In this document: positions 33,833 to 41,004 of the stretch, in pieces
How the letters are laid out: every line of letters begins with the position of its first letter
Numbering within the stretch: the stretch's first letter is position 1
Origin: an uncultured Lachnospiraceae bacterium
GTDB lineage: Bacteria > Bacillota > Clostridia > Lachnospirales > Lachnospiraceae
Reading direction: 5' to 3'
DNA length: 64,000 nucleotides
Assembly (NCBI GenBank): GCA_949472775.1
Contig: CASWVG010000011.1
Coordinates: 1-64,000, forward strand
The notes under the pieces: generated by a model
Told to the model about the DNA's origin: nothing
What the model saw: the letters and a program-made list of their open reading frames with translations, nothing else
Databases searched by the model: none
Position numbers and translations under genes: made by a program

Positions 33833-34759
33833 ATGGCAAAGAGAATGTTGGACTGTGTAGCTTCTGACTTGAGGAATTTTACGAAAGATGACTATCTGGG
33901 CGCCATTGCGGGAAGCGAAGGACGCGTACTTGCATGTGAGTGTATTGGTATTACCATGCCCATACTTACAGACGTTACCAATGCGGAACTGGCGGCTTCT
34001 CTCGGCGCCGACCTGTTACTGCTCAACATGTTTGACGTGAACCAGCCGGTGATAAACGGTCTGCCGAAAGTGGAACCAGCCAAGACTGTGCAGGAATTAA
34101 AACGCCTTACCGGACGGATGATCGGCATCAATCTGGAGCCGGTGGAAGAACAGACGGCACGGGAAAATGACGATACGCCCTGGGCGATGTCGGCGGGGCG
34201 CATGGCCACGGTCGAAAATGCAGTCCGCGCCTCGGAAATGGGCGTGGATATGGTGCTTCTGACAGGAAATCCCGGAAATGGCGTGAGCAACCGGGCAATT
34301 ACCGATTCGTTGAGAGCCATATCGGCACGGCTTAAGGATGATCTGATACTGGCGGCAGGGAAGATGCATGCCTCCGGCGTGCCGGGGGAAGGCGGCGAAC
34401 ACATCATTACAAAGGAAGATGTGGATGAATTTATGGATGCGGGAGCGGATATTATTCTTCTTCCGGCGCCGGGCACCGTACCGGGAATTACCATGGAGTA
34501 TGTGCGGGAGCTGATTGCCCATGCCCACGAAAAAGGCGCGCTCACGATCACAGCCATCGGCACTTCGCAGGAAGGGGCGGATGTGGACACGATCAGGCAG
34601 ATCGCGCTGATGTGTAAGATGGCGGGAACTGACATTCATCACATCGGGGACACCGGTTACCCGGGAATGGCGCTGCCGGAAAACATTATGGCTTATTCTG
34701 TGGCAATCAGAGGCGTGCGGCACACGTATCACAGGATGGCGGCGTCTGTCAACAGGTGA
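33833..34759 (+). CDS. TIM-barrel-like protein of unknown function
   Basis: 308 residues. Alternating strand and helix segments with glycine-rich turns suggest a barrel: GADLLLLNMFDVNQPVING, MIGINLEPVEEQ, GVDMVLLTGNPGNGVSN, GADIILLPAPGTVPGITMEY, LTITAIGTSQEGADVDTIRQ. A conserved-looking DIHHIGDTGYPGMALPENIM follows. I do not recognise the enzyme. Relatives may be annotated vaguely as hydrolase-like or DUF proteins. It sits 24 bases after proB and before folate and proline genes, so a link to amino-acid or one-carbon metabolism is possible but unproven. Confidence 0.65.
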   Translation: MAKRMLDCVASDLRNFTKDDYLGAIAGSEGRVLACECIGITMPILTDVTNAELAASLGADLLLLNMFDVNQPVINGLPKVEPAKTVQELKRLTGRMIGINLEPVEEQTARENDDTPWAMSAGRMATVENAVRASEMGVDMVLLTGNPGNGVSNRAITDSLRAISARLKDDLILAAGKMHASGVPGEGGEHIITKEDVDEFMDAGADIILLPAPGTVPGITMEYVRELIAHAHEKGALTITAIGTSQEGADVDTIRQIALMCKMAGTDIHHIGDTGYPGMALPENIMAYSVAIRGVRHTYHRMAASVNR

Positions 34760-34806
34760 TAGCCGGAAAAGACTTAACAGAAATTGTGCGGCAGGAGAAG
34801 ATAACA

Positions 34807-35022
34807 ATGAATGTAGAACAGATGACGGCGCGGATCAACGAATTATACCATAAATCCCAGAAGGAAGGTCTTACTCCTGAGGAGAAGGAGGAGCAGGCGG
34901 CGCTGCGGCAGGCATACGTTGCGAATGTGCGGGCGAACCTCCGGGGGCAGCTTGATAATATCTCCATTGTGGAGAAGGACGGCAGTATCACAAATCTGGG
35001 CGAGAAGAAGCGGCATGGGTGA
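34807..35022 (+). CDS. DUF896 (YnzC-like) small protein
   Basis: 71 residues. The conserved DUF896 helical hairpin is clear: MTARINELYHKSQKEGLTPE, then EEQAALRQAYVANVRANLRG, with LDNISIVEKDG after it. Family members in Bacillus include an SOS-induced small protein, but general function is unknown. ATG 34807 follows GCAGGAGAAG. Its stop codon overlaps the start of the 5-FCL gene (ATG at 35015, TGA at 35020), so the two are translationally coupled. Confidence 0.85.
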   Translation: MNVEQMTARINELYHKSQKEGLTPEEKEEQAALRQAYVANVRANLRGQLDNISIVEKDGSITNLGEKKRHG

Positions 35023-35836
35023 GCGTGTGGGACAGGAAATTGCGGAGTCGGTTGGGGAGCAGAAAGACGTGAAGTCCGCTGCCGCAAAAGATCGGGCAGC
35101 GGAAAAGAAACGATGCCGCGCGGCGGCTCTTTCGCGGCGGGACAGCATGACGGCACAGCAGCGAAGAGACTGCAGTGACAGAATCATAGAGAACCTGACA
35201 AACCAGTCCTGCTATCAGAATGCGGACGCCGTTCTCACATATATCAGCTTTCGCAGTGAAGTAGATACCATTCCTCTGCTTAAACAGGCTTTTTCAGACG
35301 GTAAGGCAGTGTTTGCCCCGAAGGTTACAGGGAAAGAAATGGAGTTCTATCGGATTTTTTCTACAGATGACCTGGCGGCGGGATATCGGGGGATTCTGGA
35401 GCCGGCAGGCGGTCTGTCCTTTGATGTGTGGATGACTGACCAAGAGAGTCAACGCCATGGCAGTCAGCAGGAGAAACCGGCAGAAACCAAGAAGTGGACG
35501 AGGAAGGAAAAGCCGGCTGCCGCAGAAATGGACGAGGATGAGACGGCATTTACGCATATATTGATTTGCCTGCCCGGATCTGCTTTTGATAAGACGCGGC
35601 ACCGGATCGGCTACGGCGGCGGGTTTTATGACAGATATTTAAGCAGATTATTACTGGGAAGTGAAAATATGGATGCGACAGCACAGCCGCAGGCGTTGGC
35701 AAAGGGAACAAAACATTTCCGGATGAAGGTTATGACTGCCGCATTGGCGTACGACTGCCAGATATTTGAGAAAATCCCGTGGGAAGCGCACGACATGTGC
35801 CCTGCGCGGATTATCACGGAGTCAAAAATTATCTGA
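35015..35836 (+). CDS. 5-formyltetrahydrofolate cyclo-ligase with an internal charged insertion
   Basis: 273 residues, longer than the usual 180-200. Recycles 5-formyl-THF to methenyl-THF with ATP. Signatures: AEKKRCRAAALSRRDSM, VLTYISFRSEVDT, and the C-terminal RIGYGGGFYDRYLS. Between the strand ending near FDVWMTD (about residue 143) and THILICLPGSAFD there is a Lys/Glu/Gln-rich insertion of about 40 residues. An additional stretch before the first motif (about 1-30) is also charged. Translationally coupled to the DUF896 gene. Connects to fhs, folD and metH by folate chemistry. Confidence 0.85.
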   Translation: MGERVGQEIAESVGEQKDVKSAAAKDRAAEKKRCRAAALSRRDSMTAQQRRDCSDRIIENLTNQSCYQNADAVLTYISFRSEVDTIPLLKQAFSDGKAVFAPKVTGKEMEFYRIFSTDDLAAGYRGILEPAGGLSFDVWMTDQESQRHGSQQEKPAETKKWTRKEKPAAAEMDEDETAFTHILICLPGSAFDKTRHRIGYGGGFYDRYLSRLLLGSENMDATAQPQALAKGTKHFRMKVMTAALAYDCQIFEKIPWEAHDMCPARIITESKII

Positions 35837-35914
35837 AGTTTTCTGGCTGATACGGCTATAGAAATCCGGGGATTGGCAAAAGCCGGACAAAAAGGACAGA
35901 GAGGACAGCAAAAA

Positions 35915-37192
35915 ATGGAAAAAACACTGACAGACTTAGAGATCAACAAATATTTGACAGACCTGGGCTTGAAAGCGCAGACTGCAAAAACTGTTTTGCA
36001 GGGACTGGACACGGCGCAGAAAAATCACGCTCTTGTACAGGCGGCGGATGCGCTTGTGCAGGAGAGCGAAAGAATCCTTTCGGCAAATGAAAAAGACTAT
36101 GTGCGCGCAAAGGAAAACGGCATGGCGGAGGGGCTTCTTGACCGTCTGAAACTGACGCCCGCGAGAATAGAGGCGATCGCGGAAGGGCTCAGACAAATTG
36201 CCTCTCTGCCGGATCCTGTGGGAGAGGTGATGGAGACCTTTGACCGTCCAAACGGCCTTCACATCGAAAAGGTGCGGGTTCCCATGGGCGTGGTCGGTAT
36301 CATCTGCGAGGCAAGACCGAATGTGACGGCGGACGCTTTCGGTCTTGGTTTTAAGACGGGAAACGCTGTGATTTTAAAAGGTGGCAGGGACGCCTTATGC
36401 TCCAACCAGGCGATCACTGCGGTAATCGGCGAAGCGTTTGAAAGAGAGGGCATCGACAAAAACGTGGTTCAGTTAATGGAAAATAACGACAGAACAGTAA
36501 CCACGGCTTTTATGAAGCTGAAAGAGTATGTGGATGTGCTGATTCCCCGGGGCGGAGCCGGACTGATCCGATCGGTTGTGGAGAACAGCACGATACCCGT
36601 GATCGAGACGGGCACGGGAAACTGTCATATTTATATTGATGAGACGGCTGACCTTACAAAGGCACTTCCCATCGTCATCAATGCCAAAACCCAGCGTATC
36701 GGTGTGTGCAATGCCTGCGAATCCCTGCTTGTGCATGAAAAAATCGCAAAGAAAATTCTGCCCGCTCTGGGGGAAGCCCTTCTGGAAAAGCAGGTGGAGA
36801 TCCGGGGAGACGAGACAGTGCGGGCGCAGATACCGGAGGCGCATGCCGTGACGGAAGCGGATTACGGCACAGAGTATCTGGATCTGATTCTCTCCGTAAA
36901 AACCGTAGCTTCTCTGGAGGAGGCGATTGCTCACATCAACAAATACAATACCGGGCATTCCGACGCCATTCTGACAGAGGATAGAGCCCATGCACAGAAG
37001 TTTTTGCGGGAAGTGGATTCGGCGTGCGTGTATGTCAACGCATCCACCCGTTTTACAGACGGTTTTGAATTTGGTTTCGGAGCGGAGATCGGCATCAGCA
37101 CCCAGAAACTCCATGCCAGAGGGCCGATGGGGCTTAAGGAACTGACTTCCTATAAATATCAGATTACAGGAGACGGGCAGGTGCGTCCATAG
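35915..37192 (+). CDS. proA: Glutamate-5-semialdehyde dehydrogenase
   Basis: 425 residues. Second step of proline synthesis, reducing gamma-glutamyl phosphate with NADPH. Signatures: [28 protein letters not shown], and the catalytic cysteine in [14 protein letters not shown]. It ends in the typical [22 protein letters not shown] 35915 is preceded by AGAGGACAG; the TTG at 35873 lacks support. No terminator is obvious before the long AT-rich gap that follows. Confidence 0.96.
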   Translation: MEKTLTDLEINKYLTDLGLKAQTAKTVLQGLDTAQKNHALVQAADALVQESERILSANEKDYVRAKENGMAEGLLDRLKLTPARIEAIAEGLRQIASLPDPVGEVMETFDRPNGLHIEKVRVPMGVVGIICEARPNVTADAFGLGFKTGNAVILKGGRDALCSNQAITAVIGEAFEREGIDKNVVQLMENNDRTVTTAFMKLKEYVDVLIPRGGAGLIRSVVENSTIPVIETGTGNCHIYIDETADLTKALPIVINAKTQRIGVCNACESLLVHEKIAKKILPALGEALLEKQVEIRGDETVRAQIPEAHAVTEADYGTEYLDLILSVKTVASLEEAIAHINKYNTGHSDAILTEDRAHAQKFLREVDSACVYVNASTRFTDGFEFGFGAEIGISTQKLHARGPMGLKELTSYKYQITGDGQVRP

Positions 37193-37412
37193 GAAAATCA
37201 TTACTTATATAAAGGAAATATCTGTAGAAAAAGGCTCGCGATATAGCCCTGCTAAAAGTTATGTAAACCAAGTTTTGCAAAGCATACCTCAAAAAGTGCA
37301 ATCTGTGCCCTTTTGCTAGAAAAAGAATGTCTTTTTTGTATAATAAAATAGCACTTTATAAATGTAGAGAAAATAAAGACGGATCTGATACGATACAAAT
37401 GGTATTTGTGAA

Positions 37413-37428
37413 AAATAATATATTATTT
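37413..37428. promoter_or_regulatory. 16-bp perfect AT palindrome upstream of the chemoreceptor
   Basis: AAATAATATATTATTT is its own reverse complement. It is flanked by two direct copies of ATTTGTG (about 37403 and 37425). It lies about 70 bases upstream of the predicted start of the chemoreceptor transcript, a plausible operator position. The surrounding gap (37193-37602, 410 bases) contains no gene I can support. Confidence 0.4.
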
Positions 37429-37460
37429 GTGCAAAATTTCCGTTTTTTCGGGATTGTATC

Positions 37461-37489
37461 TTTAAAAATACAAAAGAACATGATATAAT
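37461..37489 (+). promoter_or_regulatory. Promoter of the chemoreceptor gene
   Basis: TTTAAA (37461-37466), a 17-base spacer, and a consensus TATAAT (37484-37489) with the extended -10 TG at 37481-37482. A second, weaker candidate with TATAAT at 37340-37345 lies upstream. I find no convincing sigma-D (motility) promoter. The leader of about 105 bases contains CCCACG (37530-37535) / CGTGGG (37567-37572) with a T-rich loop. Confidence 0.55.
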
Positions 37490-37602
37490 CGTTATATTGA
37501 TCTGGCATTTATATTGGGCAGATATCTAACCCACGAATAAGCGATAATTTTTTTCTTTTAAGATCACGTGGGAAGGGGTAAAAACATATAGCATAAGGAG
37601 AC

Positions 37603-39324
37603 GTGAGGATGAAAAAACAGAAGAAACTGAGCGTAATGGCGCAGCTTGTGATGCTTTGTGTGATTCCTTTGATAATCATGGTTGCGTTTATCACCGTGTA
37701 TTCGATCGGTACGATGAGAAATCAGATGCGCGATGCGACGATGGAAGGCCTTGAAAATCTTTGCCGGAGTGTGTATGCCGCATATGAGGCGCTGGATCCG
37801 GGCGATTACCGGATGGAGGGCGACACGCTCTATAAGGGAAATTACTGCGTATCCGAAAATGTGGACATTATCGATAGCTTCGTGGACGGGAGTGCCGCGG
37901 ATGTGACACTTTTCTTCGGCGATACCAGACGTGCCACTTCCCTGCGCGATAAAGATACGGGGGAGCGCATCCTTGGGACGAAAGCCTCTGACGAGGTTAT
38001 CCAGACTGTACTCAGGGAGGGAAAACATTACCAGACAGACAGCGTTGTCATCAACGGAGAAGCTTACTATGCGTTTTACATGCCGGCGATAGATGCCAGC
38101 GGAAAATGCGTAGGTATGGTTTTTGCGGGACAGCCTGCCACTGAGGCCAATGCAAGAATCAATAAAAGTTCCATGATGATTCTTGGAATTGCCGCATTGA
38201 TTCTTTTCATTGCTCTGATTGTCTGTGTGAAGATTGCAAGTGCGATCGCAAGGGTAATCAGTCAGACAGAGGGGCTTTTGTCTTCTTTGGCCGAGGGTGA
38301 ACTGAATCTGACTGTAAATGAGAGAATCCTGAAGAGAAGCGATGAGATCGGTATTATGGGCCAGGCCGTACAGAGACTGCTGGAGGAGCTGCAGAATATT
38401 ATTGGCAGTATTAAGAGGAACACCGATACACTGATGACTCAGGGCGATAATCTGGAGAGCATGGCATCCCAGACATCGGCGACTGCGGATGAAATTGGCA
38501 ATGCGGTCGGGGACATTTCCAAAGGCGCCGTCAACATGGCGGAGGATATTGAAGCCGCTACCATGCAGATTGCCAATATGGGAGAGATCATCGAGAAGAT
38601 CACGGACAGTGTCAAGGAATTGGATGAGCTCTCCAACCAGATGCATGTGGCGGATGTGGAATCTTCAAGAATTATCAATGAGCTGAGCGTGTCCAACGAC
38701 AGAACCACCGAAGCAATCAAAAAGATCGAAGTTTCCGTACATACAACCAACGAGTCTGTTACCAAGATCCAGGATGCGGTTGACTTGATTGCGTCTATCG
38801 CCAGTGAAACCAGCCTGCTCGCCTTGAATGCAAGTATTGAGGCGGCGAGAGCCGGAGAGGCAGGGCGCGGGTTTGCCGTGGTTGCGACCCAGATTTCCAA
38901 GCTGTCTGAAGATTCCGCGCAGTCTACCAAGACGATTGAAGACATCATACATCAACTGACCGCTGATTCCGAAGCCTCCGTTCAGATTATGAATGAAGTA
39001 AACGAAATTATTGTGGAACAGCAGCAGAAACTGGCGCAGACGAAGGAGAAGTTCGGCGATGTGAGCAACGGCATAGAGAACTCCAGAAAAGAGACAGGTG
39101 TGATCAGCGATCAGGCGGAGGAATGTAACCGGGAGAGAGAAAAGGTTGTGGATGTGATCCAGAATCTGTCCGCCGTATCGCAGGAGAATGCGGCGTCTAC
39201 CGAGGAGACCAATGCTTCCATGGAAGAAATGAACGCTACCATCAATCTGTTAGCTGAAGCTGCAAGTGAATTGAAATCAATGGCACAGAATCTGGAAGAC
39301 GATGTATCCTTCTTTAAACTGTAA
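37603..39324 (+). CDS. Methyl-accepting chemotaxis protein
   Basis: 573 residues from ATG 37603, preceded by AAGGAGACGTGAGG. Membrane segments at about 8-31 and 186-206 bracket an extracellular single-Cache-like sensor domain (about 32-185). A HAMP domain follows (about 207-260) and then the long coiled-coil signalling domain, with the tip [20 protein letters not shown]. The ligand is unknown. No flagellar or che genes are in the window, so it is an isolated receptor gene. Terminator at 39351. Confidence 0.92.
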   Translation: MRMKKQKKLSVMAQLVMLCVIPLIIMVAFITVYSIGTMRNQMRDATMEGLENLCRSVYAAYEALDPGDYRMEGDTLYKGNYCVSENVDIIDSFVDGSAADVTLFFGDTRRATSLRDKDTGERILGTKASDEVIQTVLREGKHYQTDSVVINGEAYYAFYMPAIDASGKCVGMVFAGQPATEANARINKSSMMILGIAALILFIALIVCVKIASAIARVISQTEGLLSSLAEGELNLTVNERILKRSDEIGIMGQAVQRLLEELQNIIGSIKRNTDTLMTQGDNLESMASQTSATADEIGNAVGDISKGAVNMAEDIEAATMQIANMGEIIEKITDSVKELDELSNQMHVADVESSRIINELSVSNDRTTEAIKKIEVSVHTTNESVTKIQDAVDLIASIASETSLLALNASIEAARAGEAGRGFAVVATQISKLSEDSAQSTKTIEDIIHQLTADSEASVQIMNEVNEIIVEQQQKLAQTKEKFGDVSNGIENSRKETGVISDQAEECNREREKVVDVIQNLSAVSQENAASTEETNASMEEMNATINLLAEAASELKSMAQNLEDDVSFFKL

Positions 39325-39350
39325 TATTTTTTATAAATGTAGCGCATATG

Positions 39351-39391
39351 TGGGAGTCCTTTCGAGGCTCCCATTTCTTTTTTTGTTTTTT
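39351..39391 (+). terminator. Terminator after the chemoreceptor
   Basis: TGGGAGTC (39351-39358) / GGCTCCCA (39366-39373), loop CTTTCGA, then a T-rich run (39374-39391) with only a few other bases. It ends just before the -35 of the next promoter. Confidence 0.85.
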
Positions 39392-39392
39392 C

Positions 39393-39440
39393 TTGACAGA
39401 ACACTGGATTTCATATTATAATATGAACAATTAAACATAT
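39393..39440 (+). promoter_or_regulatory. Promoter and probable metal-regulator operator
   Basis: TTGACA (39393-39398), an 18-base spacer, TATAAT (39417-39422). The -10 is buried in a perfect 14-bp palindrome CATATTATAATATG (39412-39425). ATATG (39421-39425) also forms an inverted pair with CATAT (39436-39440). AT-rich inverted repeats overlapping the -10 are typical of SmtB/ArsR-type repressor sites, so the next gene probably represses itself. Confidence 0.65.
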
Positions 39441-39470
39441 ATAAGCCCGAATTGAGGAAGGAGAATATTT

Positions 39471-39776
39471 GTGGAGGAATCATATAAAGAGGAAGCGATT
39501 TATGGGCTGGCAGAACTTTTTAAAATATTCGGCGACCCTACCAGGATCAGAATTTTATATGCCATGCTTGATACGGAGCGGTGCGTGAATGATATTGCGG
39601 GGCATTTGCAAATGAGCCAGTCCTCTGTCAGTCATCAGCTTCGGATTTTGAAGACCTCCAAGCTTGTGAAGAGCCGGAGAGAGGGTAAGTCGATTTATTA
39701 TTCTCTGGATGATGAGCATGTCCGCTCGATCCTCAGTATGGGAATGGAACATATTATGGAAGGGAACAGAGCCTGA
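39471..39776 (+). CDS. SmtB/CzrA-like zinc-type ArsR-family repressor
   Basis: 101 residues, winged helix: FGDPTRIRILYAML, then the recognition region MSQSSVSHQLRILKTSKLV and the wing SRREGKSIYYSL. The C-terminal helix carries Asp81-x-His83-x10-His94-x2-Glu97, the alpha-5 zinc site of SmtB-type sensors. A lone Cys38 lies in the alpha-3 region but without the paired cysteines of CadC, so zinc rather than cadmium/lead sensing is likely. Start is GTG 39471, after GGAAGGAG. It is followed by an HMA protein gene but no metal-export ATPase. Confidence 0.88.
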   Translation: MEESYKEEAIYGLAELFKIFGDPTRIRILYAMLDTERCVNDIAGHLQMSQSSVSHQLRILKTSKLVKSRREGKSIYYSLDDEHVRSILSMGMEHIMEGNRA

Positions 39777-39825
39777 GAGTAGAGCTGCAATTTCAGCAGG
39801 AAACTGTGAAAGGAGAAAACAAAAA

Positions 39826-40044
39826 ATGACAAAAACTTACAAAATTGAGGTGGACTGCGCTAACTGTGCAGAGAAGATGCAGGAAGCTGCGAAGAAAACG
39901 GAAGGCGTGGCGGAAGCTACCGTGAGTTTTATGACCCAGAAAATGAAAGTGGAGTTTACGGAAGGTGCGGACGAAAAAAGCGTTATGAAGCAGGTTTTGA
40001 AAGCATGCCGGAAGGTAGAGCCTGACTGTGATATCGCCATTTGA
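39826..40044 (+). CDS. Small heavy-metal-associated (HMA) domain protein
   Basis: 72 residues, one ferredoxin-like HMA domain. The metal-binding pair is Cys11 and Cys14 in DCANCAEK, without the preceding Met of copper chaperones. In related bacteria such a protein usually sits between an ArsR-type repressor and a Zn/Cd-exporting P-type ATPase, or forms the N-terminus of one. Here the ATPase is absent and the next gene is an unrelated lipoprotein. GAAAGGAG precedes the ATG. Confidence 0.85.
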   Translation: MTKTYKIEVDCANCAEKMQEAAKKTEGVAEATVSFMTQKMKVEFTEGADEKSVMKQVLKACRKVEPDCDIAI

Positions 40045-40061
40045 CAAACATAGTTTCGTGC

Positions 40062-40107
40062 ACAGATTAATGGAGCGGCTGGTCGTGGGAGATCTGTCGC
40101 TCTTTTT
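40062..40107 (+). terminator. Possible terminator after the HMA gene
   Basis: ACAGAT (40062-40067) / ATCTGT (40092-40097) or, alternatively, GAGCG (40073-40077) / CGCTC (40098-40102), followed by five T (40103-40107). Both stems are short with long loops, so this is a weak candidate. It would end the two-gene metal unit. Confidence 0.4.
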
Positions 40108-40186
40108 ATCTGCTTGAAACAGTTGAGCCTACGGCTTTACTGTTACGGAAACTTTAATCTTCTTACTTTTACCATGAAAGAAAAGG

Positions 40187-40215
40187 TTGACGAATTTGGC
40201 GGAAATCAGTAGTAT
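40187..40215 (+). promoter_or_regulatory. Promoter of the lipoprotein gene
   Basis: TTGACG (40187-40192), a 17-base spacer, TAGTAT (40210-40215). Predicted start near 40222, about 43 bases before the TTG start codon. Confidence 0.55.
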
Positions 40216-40264
40216 GTTTAGATAGGGGATTTGTGAATTTTTATATTTTCGGAGGATAACAGTT

Positions 40265-40885
40265 TTGACAAAATACAAGATGACGCTGGTCTGCCTGCTT
40301 TTTGCTTTTCTGCTCACGGCCTGCGGAGAGAACGAGGAACTGACAGCTTACCAGGAGGATATGAATACCTTTTTTGAGCGGGCGGCTGAGTACAATGATA
40401 AGATGAATGCCATTGACCGAGAATCTGATACTGCGGTGATAGAACTGCTTGGGTATCTGGACGCCTTTGCCGAAGACATCCAGTGGATGGCGGAACTGGA
40501 AGTGCCGGAACAGTTTTCTGCGGTGGAAAGTCTTGCCGATGAGGCGGATGAAAATATGAAAGAGGCAGTGGCTCTTTTCCATGCGGCTTACGAAGGGGAA
40601 TCTTATGATGAGGGTTCCGAGCAGGCGGCGCTGGAATATTATGACAGAACCAATATACGCATCCAGTATATTATCACGATTTTGCACGGGGAGATTCCCG
40701 AAGGGGAGGGCGTTACCTATACGGAAGAGAATCCTCTTCTGGGCGGTGGTTATCTGAATAAAAAGGATGAGGATGGTGAGACGGAAGAGTCCGGGGAGCC
40801 GGAGGATGCGCAGACCGAAGAGGATGGCGGAGACGTGCCGGAGGATGATTTTGACACGGACGATACGGTTTTCTACGAGGAATAG
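40265..40885 (+). CDS. Lipoprotein of unknown function
   Basis: 206 residues. A lipoprotein signal peptide with lipobox LLTAC (Cys near residue 20) is followed by a helical region (about 25-150) and an extremely acidic, low-complexity C-terminal tail. Start is TTG 40265, with GGAGG nine to ten bases upstream. It has its own promoter. I recognise no domain. Its last bases overlap the structured element that leads to metH. Confidence 0.7.
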   Translation: MTKYKMTLVCLLFAFLLTACGENEELTAYQEDMNTFFERAAEYNDKMNAIDRESDTAVIELLGYLDAFAEDIQWMAELEVPEQFSAVESLADEADENMKEAVALFHAAYEGESYDEGSEQAALEYYDRTNIRIQYIITILHGEIPEGEGVTYTEENPLLGGGYLNKKDEDGETEESGEPEDAQTEEDGGDVPEDDFDTDDTVFYEE

Positions 40886-40982
40886 AGTGAAAAGAGCTTC
40901 TAGCCACTCACAGCAGAGGCTGTTTCGTGGAGAAGTTCTATATTTCACTCAGGAGAATTCCTAAAATACGGCATTCTCCGCA
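40885..40982 (+). repeat. Large nested hairpin plus dispersed hairpin copy 6 (before metH)
   Basis: Nested stems: GAGTGAAA (40885-40892) / TTTCACTC (40943-40950); AGCTTCT (40895-40901) / AGAAGTT (40931-40937); CCAC (40904-40907) / GTGG (40927-40930); CAGC (40911-40914) / GCTG (40919-40922) with loop AGAG. Next comes GGAGAAT (40952-40958) / ATTCTCC (40973-40979), the dispersed hairpin. The metH ATG is 22 bases further. The lack of a T run argues against a terminator. Parts are identical to 27217-27257. Confidence 0.6.
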
Positions 40983-41004
40983 TAGATTTGAGAGGCAGAG
41001 ATAT

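Noticed and set aside
37490-37602. c-di-GMP riboswitch in the chemoreceptor leader
   Set aside because: I could not find the conserved class I or class II c-di-GMP aptamer sequences; only a six-pair stem with a T-rich loop is visible.
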